Shown one piece after another: positions 1 to 7,252 of a DNA stretch of 22,157 bases (position 1 is the first letter of the stretch; each line of letters opens with the position of its first letter). Source of the stretch: Actinomycetota bacterium (lineage in GTDB: Bacteria > Actinomycetota > Acidimicrobiia > Acidimicrobiales > Iamiaceae). A program made the translations under genes and the position numbers. Location: positions 1 through 22,157 of the forward strand of contig JADGOP010000002.1 in the NCBI GenBank assembly GCA_017882935.1. Direction: 5' to 3'. The notes below the pieces were generated by a model. That model was not told the origin of the DNA. It did no database searches and was given only the letters and a program-made list of their open reading frames with translations.

Positions 1-201
1 GCGTCGGCCATGAAGCTCTACTCCGCGCAGGCCGCGTCGGAGGTGGCCATGGAGGCGGTGCAGCTCTTCGGCGGCAACGGCTACATGGCTGAGTACCGCG
101 TCGAGCCGCTGGCCCGCGACGCCAAGGTGTTCCAGATCTACGCCGGCACCGACGAGATCCAGATCACCCACATCGCCAAGGACCTCCTCAGCCGCGCCTG
201 A
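1..201 (+). CDS. Acyl-CoA dehydrogenase, C-terminal fragment (gene starts before the window)
   Basis: The open frame runs in from the left edge and gives 66 residues ending in TGA at 199-201. It matches the C-terminal helical domain of flavin-dependent acyl-CoA dehydrogenases: AVQLFGGNGYMAEYRVEPLARDAK is followed by the closing QIYAGTDEIQITHIAKDLL, which lines the FAD and substrate site in this family. The enzyme family oxidises acyl-CoA to 2-enoyl-CoA and passes electrons to ETF. The position that carries the catalytic glutamate in medium-chain enzymes (YEGT) is alanine here (YAGT), so the base may lie further upstream, as in LCAD and isovaleryl-CoA dehydrogenase, outside the window. It converges on the next gene with 12 bases between the stop codons. 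Chain-length preference cannot be told from this fragment. Confidence 0.9.
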   Translation, partial: ASAMKLYSAQAASEVAMEAVQLFGGNGYMAEYRVEPLARDAKVFQIYAGTDEIQITHIAKDLLSRA

Positions 202-213
202 CGGGCTCCACGG

Positions 214-1362
214 CTACAGGCCGAGGGAGCGACCGACGATCTCCTTCATGATCTCCGTGGTGCCGCCGTAGATGGTGGTGATCCGCGCGTCGACCCAGGC
301 CCGGGCGATGGGGTACTCGCGCATGTAGCCGTAGCCGCCGAACAGCTGCAGGCAGGCGTCGGCGACCCGCTTCTGCAGCTCGGTGCACCACCACTTGGCC
401 ATGGCGGCCTCTTCGACGGTGAGCTCTTGCTCGGCCAGCGCGGCCACGCAGCGGTCGACGAAGGTGCGACCGAGCTCGATCTCGGTGCGCAGCTCGGCCA
501 ACACGAAACGGGTGTTCTGGAAGGAGCCGATGGGCTGGCCGAAGGCCTGGCGCTCCTTCACGTAGGCCAGCGTCCACTCGAGCGCGGCCTCGGCCGCCGC
601 GACGCCACTGGCGGCGATGGACAGCCGCTCCTGCGGCAGGTTGTCGACGAGGTGGCCGAAGCCGCCGCCCTCGGCACCGAGCAGGTTGTCGGTGGGGACG
701 AGCAAGTCGGCGAACGACAGCTCGGCGGTGTCCTGGGCGTGCTGGCCCAGCTTGTCGAGGTTGCGGCCGCGCTCGAACCCGGGCATGCCCCGTTCGACGA
801 CCAGCAGGCTCATGCCCCGGTGGCGCTGCTGCGGATCGGTCTTCACCGCGGTGATCACGAGGTCGGCGTTGATGCCGTTGGTGATGAACGTCTTGGAGCC
901 GTTGACCCGGTAGTGGTCGCCGTCGCGCACCGCGGTGGTGACCATGCCGGCCAGGTCGCTGCCGATGCCCGGCTCGGTCATGGCGATGGCGGTGATGAGC
1001 TCGCCCGAGCAGATGCCGGGCAGCCAGCGCTGCTTCTGCTCCTCGGTGGCGAGCTTGAGGAAGTAGGGGAGGGTGATGTCGTTGTGGAGGGTGAGGCCGA
1101 GGCCAGCGCCGCCCGCGCCGGCCCGCTGGAACTCCTCGCCGATGACCAGGTTGAAGCGGAAGTCGTCGACGCCGCCACCGCCGTAGGCCTCGGGCACGGC
1201 CATGCCGAGGAACCCCGCCGCGCCCGCCTGTTCGAAGAGCGAGCGGGGCACGATGCCGTCGCGCTCCCACTGGTCGGCGTTCGGGACGACCTCCCGTTCG
1301 ACGAACGAGCGGAAGCTCGCGCGGAACGCATCGTGAACGTCATCGAACAACAGGCGGCGCAT
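214..1362 (-). CDS. Acyl-CoA dehydrogenase, long-chain (LCAD)-like
   Basis: This 382-residue protein is full length for the family. It has the N-terminal helical domain (about 1-120), the FAD-binding stretch AMTEPGIGSDLAG (about 127-139) and the C-terminal domain ending PIARAWVDARITTIYGG and TTEIMKEIVGRSLGL. It should oxidise an acyl-CoA to the trans-2-enoyl-CoA with FAD and donate electrons to ETF. The usual YEGT catalytic glutamate is replaced by glycine (YGGT). Glu245 in NLPQERLSIA aligns with the base used by mitochondrial LCAD and isovaleryl-CoA dehydrogenase, and the C-terminus also reads like LCAD. The ATG start is supported by a TACCGT box 7 bases upstream and by the absence of a Shine-Dalgarno, suggesting a leaderless message. 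It is divergent from the Liv cluster. Substrate is not predictable beyond a branched or longer acyl-CoA. Confidence 0.93.
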   Translation of the reverse strand: MRRLLFDDVHDAFRASFRSFVEREVVPNADQWERDGIVPRSLFEQAGAAGFLGMAVPEAYGGGGVDDFRFNLVIGEEFQRAGAGGAGLGLTLHNDITLPYFLKLATEEQKQRWLPGICSGELITAIAMTEPGIGSDLAGMVTTAVRDGDHYRVNGSKTFITNGINADLVITAVKTDPQQRHRGMSLLVVERGMPGFERGRNLDKLGQHAQDTAELSFADLLVPTDNLLGAEGGGFGHLVDNLPQERLSIAASGVAAAEAALEWTLAYVKERQAFGQPIGSFQNTRFVLAELRTEIELGRTFVDRCVAALAEQELTVEEAAMAKWWCTELQKRVADACLQLFGGYGYMREYPIARAWVDARITTIYGGTTEIMKEIVGRSLGL

Positions 1363-1369
1363 GCGGGCG

Positions 1370-1375
1370 ACGGTA
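1370..1375 (-). promoter_or_regulatory. -10 box TACCGT of the acyl-CoA dehydrogenase, probably leaderless
   Basis: On the minus strand TACCGT is followed by seven C/G-rich bases and then the ATG. A start of transcription 6-8 bases after a -10 box would fall on the start codon itself. There is no Shine-Dalgarno in the seven bases and no clear -35. The same arrangement recurs at four other genes in the window, which raises confidence. Confidence 0.6.
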
Positions 1376-1401
1376 GCGCCCCGCCCAGGGGGTCGAGATG
1401 G

Positions 1402-1420
1402 GCGAGAACATCGCGAGAAC
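1402..1420. repeat. Two 8-bp direct repeats GCGAGAAC, 11-bp pitch, in a divergent promoter region
   Basis: GCGAGAAC occurs at 1402-1409 and again at 1413-1420, one helical turn apart. A weaker third CGAGA lies at 1394-1398. They sit between the divergent acyl-CoA dehydrogenase and Liv binding-protein genes, where an operator for a shared regulator could lie. No regulator gene is adjacent. The function is inferred from position only. Confidence 0.35.
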
Positions 1421-1530
1421 GCGTTTCAGTGGATGCTTGTGTCGGTCGATGCGGTAGGGCAGGATGCACCGGTCCATCGCGCAGGTGGGCCGGAGCCGAG
1501 ACGACTCGAACCGATAGCAGGGGGACTCGC

Positions 1531-2925
1531 ATGGATGCCGGGAAGCGTGTGTTGGCGGTCATGACCGTCGTCGGATTGCTCGCGCTCGCAGGCTGCGGGC
1601 GCTCCGGGAAGAGCGCGAGCAGCGACTCCGGCGGCAGCACGCAGGCCTCGGGCTCGGGCAGCTTCGGGAGCATGAAGAACGTCTGCGGCAAGGGCAAGGG
1701 CACCAACACCGCGTCCGACCGCGGCGTCACCGCGAACTCGATCGATGCCGGCGTCATCTCCGACGCCGGCTTCACCGGCACCCCTGGGCTCAACCAGGAG
1801 CTGTGGGACGCCTCCGACGTCTTCGTCAAGTGGTGCAACGCGCAGGGCGGCATCTACGGACGCCAGCTCAAGGCCAACCACCTCGACGCCGCGCTCACGC
1901 AGTACAAGCAGCAGGTGCTCGTCGCCTGCCAGAGCGACTTCGCCCTCGTCGGCGGCGGTGGCGTGTTCGACGACACCGGCCAGGAGGCCCGCCTCGGCTG
2001 CCTCATGCCGAACTTCCCCGGCTTCCTCACCAGCGGCAAGGCGCGCGGGTCGGCCCTGCAGTGGCAGCAGCTCCCCAGCCCGAACGATCAGCTCAACATC
2101 GGCCTCGAGAAGTGGCTCACCGCCAAGTTCCCGGGCTCGGGCAACAGCGTCGGCTACCTCACCGCCAACGTCCCCACCACCATCGTCACGGTCAACCAGC
2201 TCCGTGAGGCCGGCAAGAGCCTCGGCTGGAAGGAGACCGTGAACCTGCAGTACGCCGCGCTGGGCGAGGCCACCTGGATCCCCGTGGCCACCAAGCTCAA
2301 GTCGTCCGGCGTCACGGGCGTGGTCTTCGTGGGCGAGCCCACGGTGCTCGCCAAGCTCGAGGCGGCCATGACGGCCATCGACTACAAGCCGACCTGGATC
2401 TTCGCCTCGGCGAACGTCTACGACCAGTCGTTCCTCAAGGCCGCCGGCTCGCAGATCATCAACACCTACCTGCCCATCAACAACTACCCGTTCGAGCAGG
2501 CCATCAAGAAGGTGGCCGGCAGCGAGGCCATGCAGCAGTACCTGGCGCTCTTCCAGCAGTACCTGCCCAACGGCAAGGCCCAGACCCTGCTCGGCGTCGA
2601 CGCCTTCGCCGCCTGGCTGCTGTTCGCCCAGGGCGCCAACGCCTGTGGGAACAACCTCACCCGCAAGTGCATGTACAACGCGATGCAGAAGGTCACCAGC
2701 TTCAACGGCGGTGGCATCACGGCGCCTGCCAACCCGGCGAGCCAGCAGACGACGGCGTGCTACAGCGTGGTGCAGGCGACCCCGTCGGGCTTCGTGCTCC
2801 AGAACGTCCAGCCCAACTCCGGCGTGTTCAACTGCGACAAGGGCAACGTGCTCACGCTGACGGGCGACTACGGGCACGGTGTCTCGCTCGCCGACGTCGG
2901 GAAGTCGCTGAGCCAGCTGCCGTGA
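1531..2925 (+). CDS. Branched-chain amino-acid-type ABC transporter substrate-binding lipoprotein
   Basis: This 464-residue protein begins with a lipoprotein signal: basic MDAGKR, a hydrophobic run, then the lipobox LAGC with Cys22 as the predicted lipidated residue. A Gly/Ser-rich linker (about 23-50) follows. The rest looks like a type I periplasmic binding protein of the LivJ/LivK kind: ANSIDAGVISDAGFTGTPG, then DASDVFVKWCNAQGGIYGRQ and a QVLVACQSDFALVGGGGVFDD segment. It would capture a solute outside the membrane and deliver it to the permease encoded next. The ATG is preceded by AGGGGGA with 5-base spacing. It is longer than E. coli LivK (about 370 residues), because of the linker and C-terminal additions. 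Liv-type receptors bind amino acids, amides, urea or aromatic acids, so the ligand is open. It heads the liv-like gene run. Confidence 0.9.
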   Translation: MDAGKRVLAVMTVVGLLALAGCGRSGKSASSDSGGSTQASGSGSFGSMKNVCGKGKGTNTASDRGVTANSIDAGVISDAGFTGTPGLNQELWDASDVFVKWCNAQGGIYGRQLKANHLDAALTQYKQQVLVACQSDFALVGGGGVFDDTGQEARLGCLMPNFPGFLTSGKARGSALQWQQLPSPNDQLNIGLEKWLTAKFPGSGNSVGYLTANVPTTIVTVNQLREAGKSLGWKETVNLQYAALGEATWIPVATKLKSSGVTGVVFVGEPTVLAKLEAAMTAIDYKPTWIFASANVYDQSFLKAAGSQIINTYLPINNYPFEQAIKKVAGSEAMQQYLALFQQYLPNGKAQTLLGVDAFAAWLLFAQGANACGNNLTRKCMYNAMQKVTSFNGGGITAPANPASQQTTACYSVVQATPSGFVLQNVQPNSGVFNCDKGNVLTLTGDYGHGVSLADVGKSLSQLP

Positions 2926-2965
2926 CGTCGACGCCGGCCCACGGCCCCATCTGCAAGGAGCTTGT

Positions 2966-5209
2966 GTGGAGACGTTCCTCGTCTACACGTTCATCGGACT
3001 GACAACTGCAGCGATCTACGCCGTCATCGCGAGCGGCCTGGTTCTCACGTACACCACCACCGGCGTCTTCAACTTCGCCCACGGGGCCATCGGCATGCTT
3101 GCGGCGTTCGCCTACTGGCAGATGCACGAGGCCTGGCACTGGCCGACGCTCGTGGCCGTGCTCGTCGACCTGCTGGTGCTCGGGCCCCTGCTGGGGCTGT
3201 TCCTCGAGCGCGTGATCATGCGCGGCCTGGGTGGCACCAGCGAGGCCACCAAGCTGGTGGTGTCGATCTCGCTCCTCGTCGCCATGATCGGGCTCGCCAA
3301 CGTGCTGTGGAACCCCGATGTCGGCCGCACCGTCTACCCCTTCTTCAACGGCAGGAAGATCCGCCTCGGCCCCACCGCCCTGAGCTACCACCAGCTCATC
3401 ACCATCATCGTGGCGATCCTGGTGGCGCTCGGCCTGCGGTTGCTCCTCACCCGGAGCCGCCTGGGGGTCACCATGCGCGCGGTGGTCGACGACCCCGCGC
3501 TGACACAGCTCAACGGCGCGCACCCCACGCGGGTGGCGCAGTTCAGCTGGGCCATCGGCTGCTCGCTCGCCGCGCTGGGCGGCGTGCTCGTGGTGTCGTC
3601 CACGGTGCTCAACGCCTCGGGCCTGGCGCTGCTCATCGTCAACGCGTACGCCGCGGCCATCTTCGGGCGGCTGCGCTCGCTGCCCCTCACGTTCGTGGGG
3701 GCCATCATCCTCGGCCTCGCCGACGGCTACCTGCGGGGCTACCTGCCGCAGAACGACTACCTCACCGCGCTCCCGCTCGCCGCGCCGGCCATCCTGCTGT
3801 TCATCGTGCTGCTGGCCATGCCGAACCGGCGGCTGCGCACGCACGTCCGCACGCGTGAGTACTTCCCGGCGCCCACGGTCCGGGGTGCGGTGCTGTTCTG
3901 CATCGTGGTGCTGCTCGGTGGCCTGATGATGGCCACCACCATGTCGACCATCGACCTGCCCACCTACTCGCAGCTGTTCGCCATCGGCATCATCGCCCTG
4001 TCGCTCGTCCCGCTGGTGGGCTTCGCCGGTCAGATCTCGCTGTGCCAGCTCAGCTTCGCGGGCATCGGTGCCGTCTGCATGGCGCACGTCGGCATCAACG
4101 GCAACCCGCTCGGGTTCGTCGTGGCGATCCTGGTGTGTGGGGTGGTCGGGGCGCTCGTGGCGCTGCCCGCCTTGCGCCTGCAGGGCATCTACCTGGCGCT
4201 GGCCACGGCTGCGTTCGCCGTGTTCCTCGACCAGTGGGTCTTCCACCTGCCCGACTTCGACGTGGGCCCGATCCACCTCGGCAGCACCACCGTGGTGCCG
4301 CACATCATGCACTTCAGCACCTTCTCGCTGGGGTCGGTCAACGTCTCCACCGTCAAGCTGTTCGGGTACAACGTCATCACCCCGACCGCGCAGATGGTCC
4401 TGGCGACGGTGCTCTTCGTGATCTGCTTCGCCATCGTCTGCTTCATCCGGCGCAGCCGCTTCGGTCGACGCCTGCTGGCCATGCGCGACAGCGAGGCCGC
4501 GTGCGCGACCTTCGGCCTCGACCTGCTGGGAACCCGCCTGTCGGTGTTCGCCATGTCGGCGGCGATGGCGGGTCTGGGCGGAGCGCTCTACGGCACGCAA
4601 CTCACCGCGGTCACGCCCGACCGGTTCAACTTCGTGGCGGGCCTGCCCATCTTCATGATGGTGGTGGTCGGTGGCGCCGGGTTCGCCAGCGCCGGTCTGT
4701 TCGCCGGGGTCAGCCTCAACGCCCTCCTGCCGTTCATGACCACCGTGTTCAACAGCTTCGGCAAGTACCAGCTGATCCTCACCGGTGGCGTCGGCATCGG
4801 CCTCGGGCGCGAGCCCAGCGGCGCGGCACCCCAGATCGCCACCGGCTTCATCGCGCTGCGCGAGGACCTGCCGGTCATCGTCAGCATGCTCTGCCTGATG
4901 GTGGTCACCTGGGCCGGACGCCTGATCAACCTCTACCCGAACTGGCCGATGCTCATCGCCCTGTTCGTGATCTTCGTCGGGGCGGTGGCCATCGCCTCAC
5001 GTCGCCGCCTCGTGGCCCGCGGCATCGCCCGGGCCGCCGTCACCGGCGCTGCGGCCGCCGATGTGGAAGAGGTGCCGCTCGAGTGGGTCGGAGTCACCGT
5101 GCCCTGGACGCCGGAGCTGCTGGCCAAGACCGAGCAGGTCCTGGGCCTCGGGTCGGTCACCTACGAAGCCGTCGGGGCTGCCACCATCCGGCGCGGCGGG
5201 GCGTCCTGA
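2966..5209 (+). CDS. Fused LivH-LivM branched-chain amino-acid-type ABC permease with C-terminal extension
   Basis: One 747-residue polypeptide carries both permease subunits that are usually separate. Residues 1 to about 297 read as LivH (GLVLTYTTTGVFNFAHGAIG, with a cytoplasmic coupling loop near RAVVDDPALTQLNGAHPTR). Residues from about 305 to 620 read as LivM (LVGFAGQISLCQLSFAGIGA, with a second coupling loop near MRDSEAACATFGLD). After this come two further hydrophobic segments (about 630-680) and a polar tail containing VPLEWVGVTVPWTPELLAKT that I do not recognise. The GTG start at 2966 is chosen because AAGGAG lies 5 bases before it. The stop overlaps the LivG ATG by one base (TGATG), indicating coupled translation. 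It should form the membrane channel, with LivG and LivF as its ATPases. Natural LivHM fusions are known in actinobacteria; the tail is the odd part. Confidence 0.92.
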   Translation: METFLVYTFIGLTTAAIYAVIASGLVLTYTTTGVFNFAHGAIGMLAAFAYWQMHEAWHWPTLVAVLVDLLVLGPLLGLFLERVIMRGLGGTSEATKLVVSISLLVAMIGLANVLWNPDVGRTVYPFFNGRKIRLGPTALSYHQLITIIVAILVALGLRLLLTRSRLGVTMRAVVDDPALTQLNGAHPTRVAQFSWAIGCSLAALGGVLVVSSTVLNASGLALLIVNAYAAAIFGRLRSLPLTFVGAIILGLADGYLRGYLPQNDYLTALPLAAPAILLFIVLLAMPNRRLRTHVRTREYFPAPTVRGAVLFCIVVLLGGLMMATTMSTIDLPTYSQLFAIGIIALSLVPLVGFAGQISLCQLSFAGIGAVCMAHVGINGNPLGFVVAILVCGVVGALVALPALRLQGIYLALATAAFAVFLDQWVFHLPDFDVGPIHLGSTTVVPHIMHFSTFSLGSVNVSTVKLFGYNVITPTAQMVLATVLFVICFAIVCFIRRSRFGRRLLAMRDSEAACATFGLDLLGTRLSVFAMSAAMAGLGGALYGTQLTAVTPDRFNFVAGLPIFMMVVVGGAGFASAGLFAGVSLNALLPFMTTVFNSFGKYQLILTGGVGIGLGREPSGAAPQIATGFIALREDLPVIVSMLCLMVVTWAGRLINLYPNWPMLIALFVIFVGAVAIASRRRLVARGIARAAVTGAAAADVEEVPLEWVGVTVPWTPELLAKTEQVLGLGSVTYEAVGAATIRRGGAS

Positions 5210-5943
5210 TGGCACTGCTCGACATCCAGGAGATCACCGTCCGCTTCGGTGGCCACACCGCGCTGAGCAACGTGTCGCTCGCCGCCGAGCCCGGGGAGAT
5301 CACCGGCCTCATCGGACCGAACGGGGCCGGCAAGACCACCTTGTTCAACGTGGTGTCCGGCCTGCAGCAGCCGGGCGAGGGCCAGGTGCTCATCGACGGC
5401 ACCGACGTCACCCGGCTGCGGCCGAGCCGTCGGGCCCGCCTCGGCCTCGCCCGCACCTTCCAGCGCCTCGAGATGTTCACCATGCTGAGCGTCCGCGAGA
5501 ACATCCGCGTGGCCGCCGACATCCACAAGGGCTGGGCCCGCACCAAGGTCGACCCGGCCGCGCAGGTCGACCAGATCCTCGAGCGGGTGGGCCTGTCCGA
5601 GCTCGCCGACCTCCGCGTCACCAAGCTCTCCACCGGCCAGGGCCGGCTCGTGGAGCTGGGTCGGGCGCTGGCGTGCGAGCCCAAGGTGCTGCTGCTCGAC
5701 GAGCCCGCCTCGGGGCAGGACGAGTCGGAGACCGAGCGCTTCGCGGCCCTGCTGCGCGAGCTCGCGGCGGAGGGCCTCGCCGTGGTCCTCGTCGAGCACG
5801 ACGTCCCGCTCGTCATGCGCGAGTGCCACCGCATCAACGTGCTCGACTTCGGCAAGCTCATCGCCTCGGGCACGCCCGACGAGATCCAGTCCAACGCCGA
5901 GGTGCTCGAGGCCTACCTGGGCAGTCCGGCGGCGACCCCATGA
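5209..5943 (+). CDS. livG: Branched-chain amino-acid-type ABC transporter ATPase LivG
   Basis: The protein is 244 residues, the usual size for LivG. Walker A is GPNGAGKT at 36-43. The family ARTFQRLEMFTMLSVRENI region lies at about 81-99. The signature is LSTGQ at 140-144, Walker B is VLLLDEP at 160-166, and the switch histidine is His197 (VLVEHD). It hydrolyses ATP at the cytoplasmic face to power import through the fused permease. The conserved ASGL-type loop reads ASGQDESE, a small departure that probably does not matter. The ATG overlaps the permease stop by one base, and the gene's own stop overlaps the livF start (ATGA, 5940-5943). Confidence 0.93.
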   Translation: MALLDIQEITVRFGGHTALSNVSLAAEPGEITGLIGPNGAGKTTLFNVVSGLQQPGEGQVLIDGTDVTRLRPSRRARLGLARTFQRLEMFTMLSVRENIRVAADIHKGWARTKVDPAAQVDQILERVGLSELADLRVTKLSTGQGRLVELGRALACEPKVLLLDEPASGQDESETERFAALLRELAAEGLAVVLVEHDVPLVMRECHRINVLDFGKLIASGTPDEIQSNAEVLEAYLGSPAATP

Positions 5944-6701
5944 CCACCACCGGACCCGCGAGGACGACGGGCGCCGTCGCGCCGGTCGTGGCCCCCATGC
6001 TCGAGCTGCGCGGCGTGCGCGCGGCCTACGACAGCATCGACGTGCTGCACGGCATCGACCTGGTGGTGCCCGCCGGCCAGGTCATCGCCCTGCTCGGACC
6101 CAACGGCGCCGGCAAGACCACCACCCTCAAGGTCGCGTCCGGCCTGCACCCTGCCGCCGCGGGCGACGTGTTCATCGCGGGGCGCCGGGTCAACGGCGCC
6201 CGTGCCGACGAGCTGGCCTGCCGCGGCCTCTGCCTCGTGCCCGAGGGTCGGGGCGTGTTCCCCAACCTCACGGTGCGCGAGAACCTGTGGGTCATGACCT
6301 ACGCAGGGCGCTCCCGGTCCGAGATCGAGGAGGCGGCCTACGCCCGCTTCCCCGTCCTGGCCGAGCGGCGCCACCAGCACGCGGGCACCCTGTCGGGGGG
6401 CGAGCAGCAGATGCTCGCCATGGCGCGCGGGCTCGCCACCGATCCTGCGCTCCTCATCCTCGACGAGCTGTCGATGGGGCTCGCGCCCCTGGTGGTCGAG
6501 CAGCTCTACGGTCTGGTGGCCGACGTGGCCGCCGAAGGCGTCTCGATCCTGGTGGTCGAGCAGTTCGCCCGGGTGGTGCTCGGCGTGGCCAGCCGCGCTG
6601 CGGTCATGGTGGCGGGCCACATCGTGCACGAGGGCCTGCCCGCAGAAATCGAAGCAACCTTGTCGGAGTCGTACCTCGGTGCAGGCGAGACCGAGCATTG
6701 A
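5940..6701 (+). CDS. livF: Branched-chain amino-acid-type ABC transporter ATPase LivF
   Basis: This 253-residue ATPase is the partner of LivG. It has Walker A GPNGAGKT (53-60), the LivF-typical LVPEGRGVFPNLTVRENL (about 99-116), signature LSGGEQQ (151-157) and Walker B LLILDEL (171-177). The switch position is glutamine (VVEQF, Gln208), which is normal for LivF rather than a defect. The ATG at 5940 lies in the ATGA overlap with livG. The first 19 residues (TTTGPARTTGAVAPVVAP) precede the usual LELRGV start, so initiation could also be at the ATG of PMLEL. The overlap favours the upstream start. Confidence 0.93.
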   Translation: MTTTGPARTTGAVAPVVAPMLELRGVRAAYDSIDVLHGIDLVVPAGQVIALLGPNGAGKTTTLKVASGLHPAAAGDVFIAGRRVNGARADELACRGLCLVPEGRGVFPNLTVRENLWVMTYAGRSRSEIEEAAYARFPVLAERRHQHAGTLSGGEQQMLAMARGLATDPALLILDELSMGLAPLVVEQLYGLVADVAAEGVSILVVEQFARVVLGVASRAAVMVAGHIVHEGLPAEIEATLSESYLGAGETEH

Positions 6702-6717
6702 TGGAGGATCAGGACAC

Positions 6718-7122
6718 ATGATCGAACAGCCCGCCCGCGTCGAGCAGTTCCAACAGGAGATCGACGCCATGCAGTTGCGCGACCCCGCGGTCACCAGGGA
6801 GCGCAACCTCCTCCGCCTCGGGGGCATCCTCATGGTCATCGGCATCGTGGTTGCCGCCGGCGCCTACGTGCTCGACCGCTCGGCGAACGTGAACAGTGGC
6901 CAGGCACAGCAGCTCGACGCGCTGAGCCTCGGGCTCCTCGGCGTCGTCATCACCATCGCGGGTGGCGCCATGTTCCTGCGCTACTCGCTCGGCCAGTTCC
7001 TGCGGTTCTGGCTGGCACGCCTGTCGTACGAGCAGCAGGCGGCCGCCGACCGGCTCTCCGGGGGCACCACGCCCAACCCCGCGGCTGCGCCGCCGAAGGT
7101 GGCACCCGCGATCAAGCGCTAG
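6718..7122 (+). CDS. Small two-helix membrane protein following livF, unknown function
   Basis: I do not recognise this family. The 134-residue product has an acidic, glutamine-rich N-terminus (MIEQPARVEQFQQEIDAM), likely helical and cytoplasmic. Two hydrophobic segments follow at about 32-51 (LRLGGILMVIGIVVAAGAYV) and 68-87 (ALSLGLLGVVITIAGGAMFL), then an amphipathic stretch (GQFLRFWLARLSYEQQAAADRL) and a Pro/Ala-rich basic tail. The ATG at 6718 is preceded by GGAGG (6703-6707). Only 16 bases separate it from livF, so it is very probably co-transcribed with the importer. It could be an accessory or stabilising subunit of the transporter. That is inference from position alone. Confidence 0.8.
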   Translation: MIEQPARVEQFQQEIDAMQLRDPAVTRERNLLRLGGILMVIGIVVAAGAYVLDRSANVNSGQAQQLDALSLGLLGVVITIAGGAMFLRYSLGQFLRFWLARLSYEQQAAADRLSGGTTPNPAAAPPKVAPAIKR

Positions 7123-7132
7123 TGCTTGGCGC

Positions 7133-7138
7133 TACAGT
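7133..7138 (+). promoter_or_regulatory. -10 box TACAGT for the thiamine operon
   Basis: TACAGT lies 11 bases before the first base of the TPP aptamer, so transcription would begin at or just before the riboswitch. It overlaps an 8-bp palindrome GTGCGCAC (7137-7144). No convincing -35 is seen at 16-18 bases. The TANNNT form matches the other promoters proposed in this window. Confidence 0.5.
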
Positions 7139-7149
7139 GCGCACGAGTA

Positions 7150-7252
7150 CGCAGGGGAGCTCGGGGTAGCCGGGCTGAGAGGGTGACCTGTCCGACCGGA
7201 CGCCGTCGCCGACCCGTGGACCTGATCTGGGTAATGCCAGCGGAGGGACGCG
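7150..7252 (+). ncRNA. TPP riboswitch (THI element)
   Basis: The conserved THI-box parts are present in order: GGGGAG (7154-7159); a stem AGCTCGG/CCGGGCT; the invariant GCTGAGA at 7174-7180 followed by GGG; then after a variable arm ACCTGATCTGG (7220-7230), GTAATGCCAG (7231-7240) and CGGAGGGA (7241-7248). This aptamer binds thiamine pyrophosphate. CGC at 7150-7152 can pair with GCG at 7250-7252 as a short P1 closing stem that abuts the ATG of the next gene. The GGAGGGA of the aptamer is also the only ribosome binding site, 4 bases from the ATG. There is no room for a terminator, so TPP probably blocks translation directly. The control mode is inference; the aptamer identity is firm. Confidence 0.95.

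Noticed and set aside
196..221. A terminator between the two convergent acyl-CoA dehydrogenase genes (GCCTG/CAGGC)
   Set aside because: The 5-bp arms with a 16-base loop are too weak to call.
188..1270. A 360-codon open frame on the minus strand overlapping the acyl-CoA dehydrogenase
   Set aside because: It is Arg/Pro/His-rich and shows no family motif. It is a frame-shifted shadow of the real gene, as are the other long opposite-strand frames in this GC-rich DNA (for example 1426-2877, 2852-4600 and 20005-22146).
427..1530. An N-terminal extension of the Liv binding protein to 832 residues
   Set aside because: The upstream part is antisense to the dehydrogenase and lacks a protein-like composition. 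The lipoprotein signal and ribosome binding site at 1531 define the real start.
7114..7133. A terminator between the small membrane protein gene and the thiamine promoter (AGCGC/GCGCT)
   Set aside because: The 5-bp stem is weak, includes the stop codon and runs into the -10 box. I cannot support it.
7137..7144. GTGCGCAC palindrome at the thiamine promoter
   Set aside because: An 8-bp palindrome of this composition is expected by chance in GC-rich DNA, and the riboswitch already explains control.
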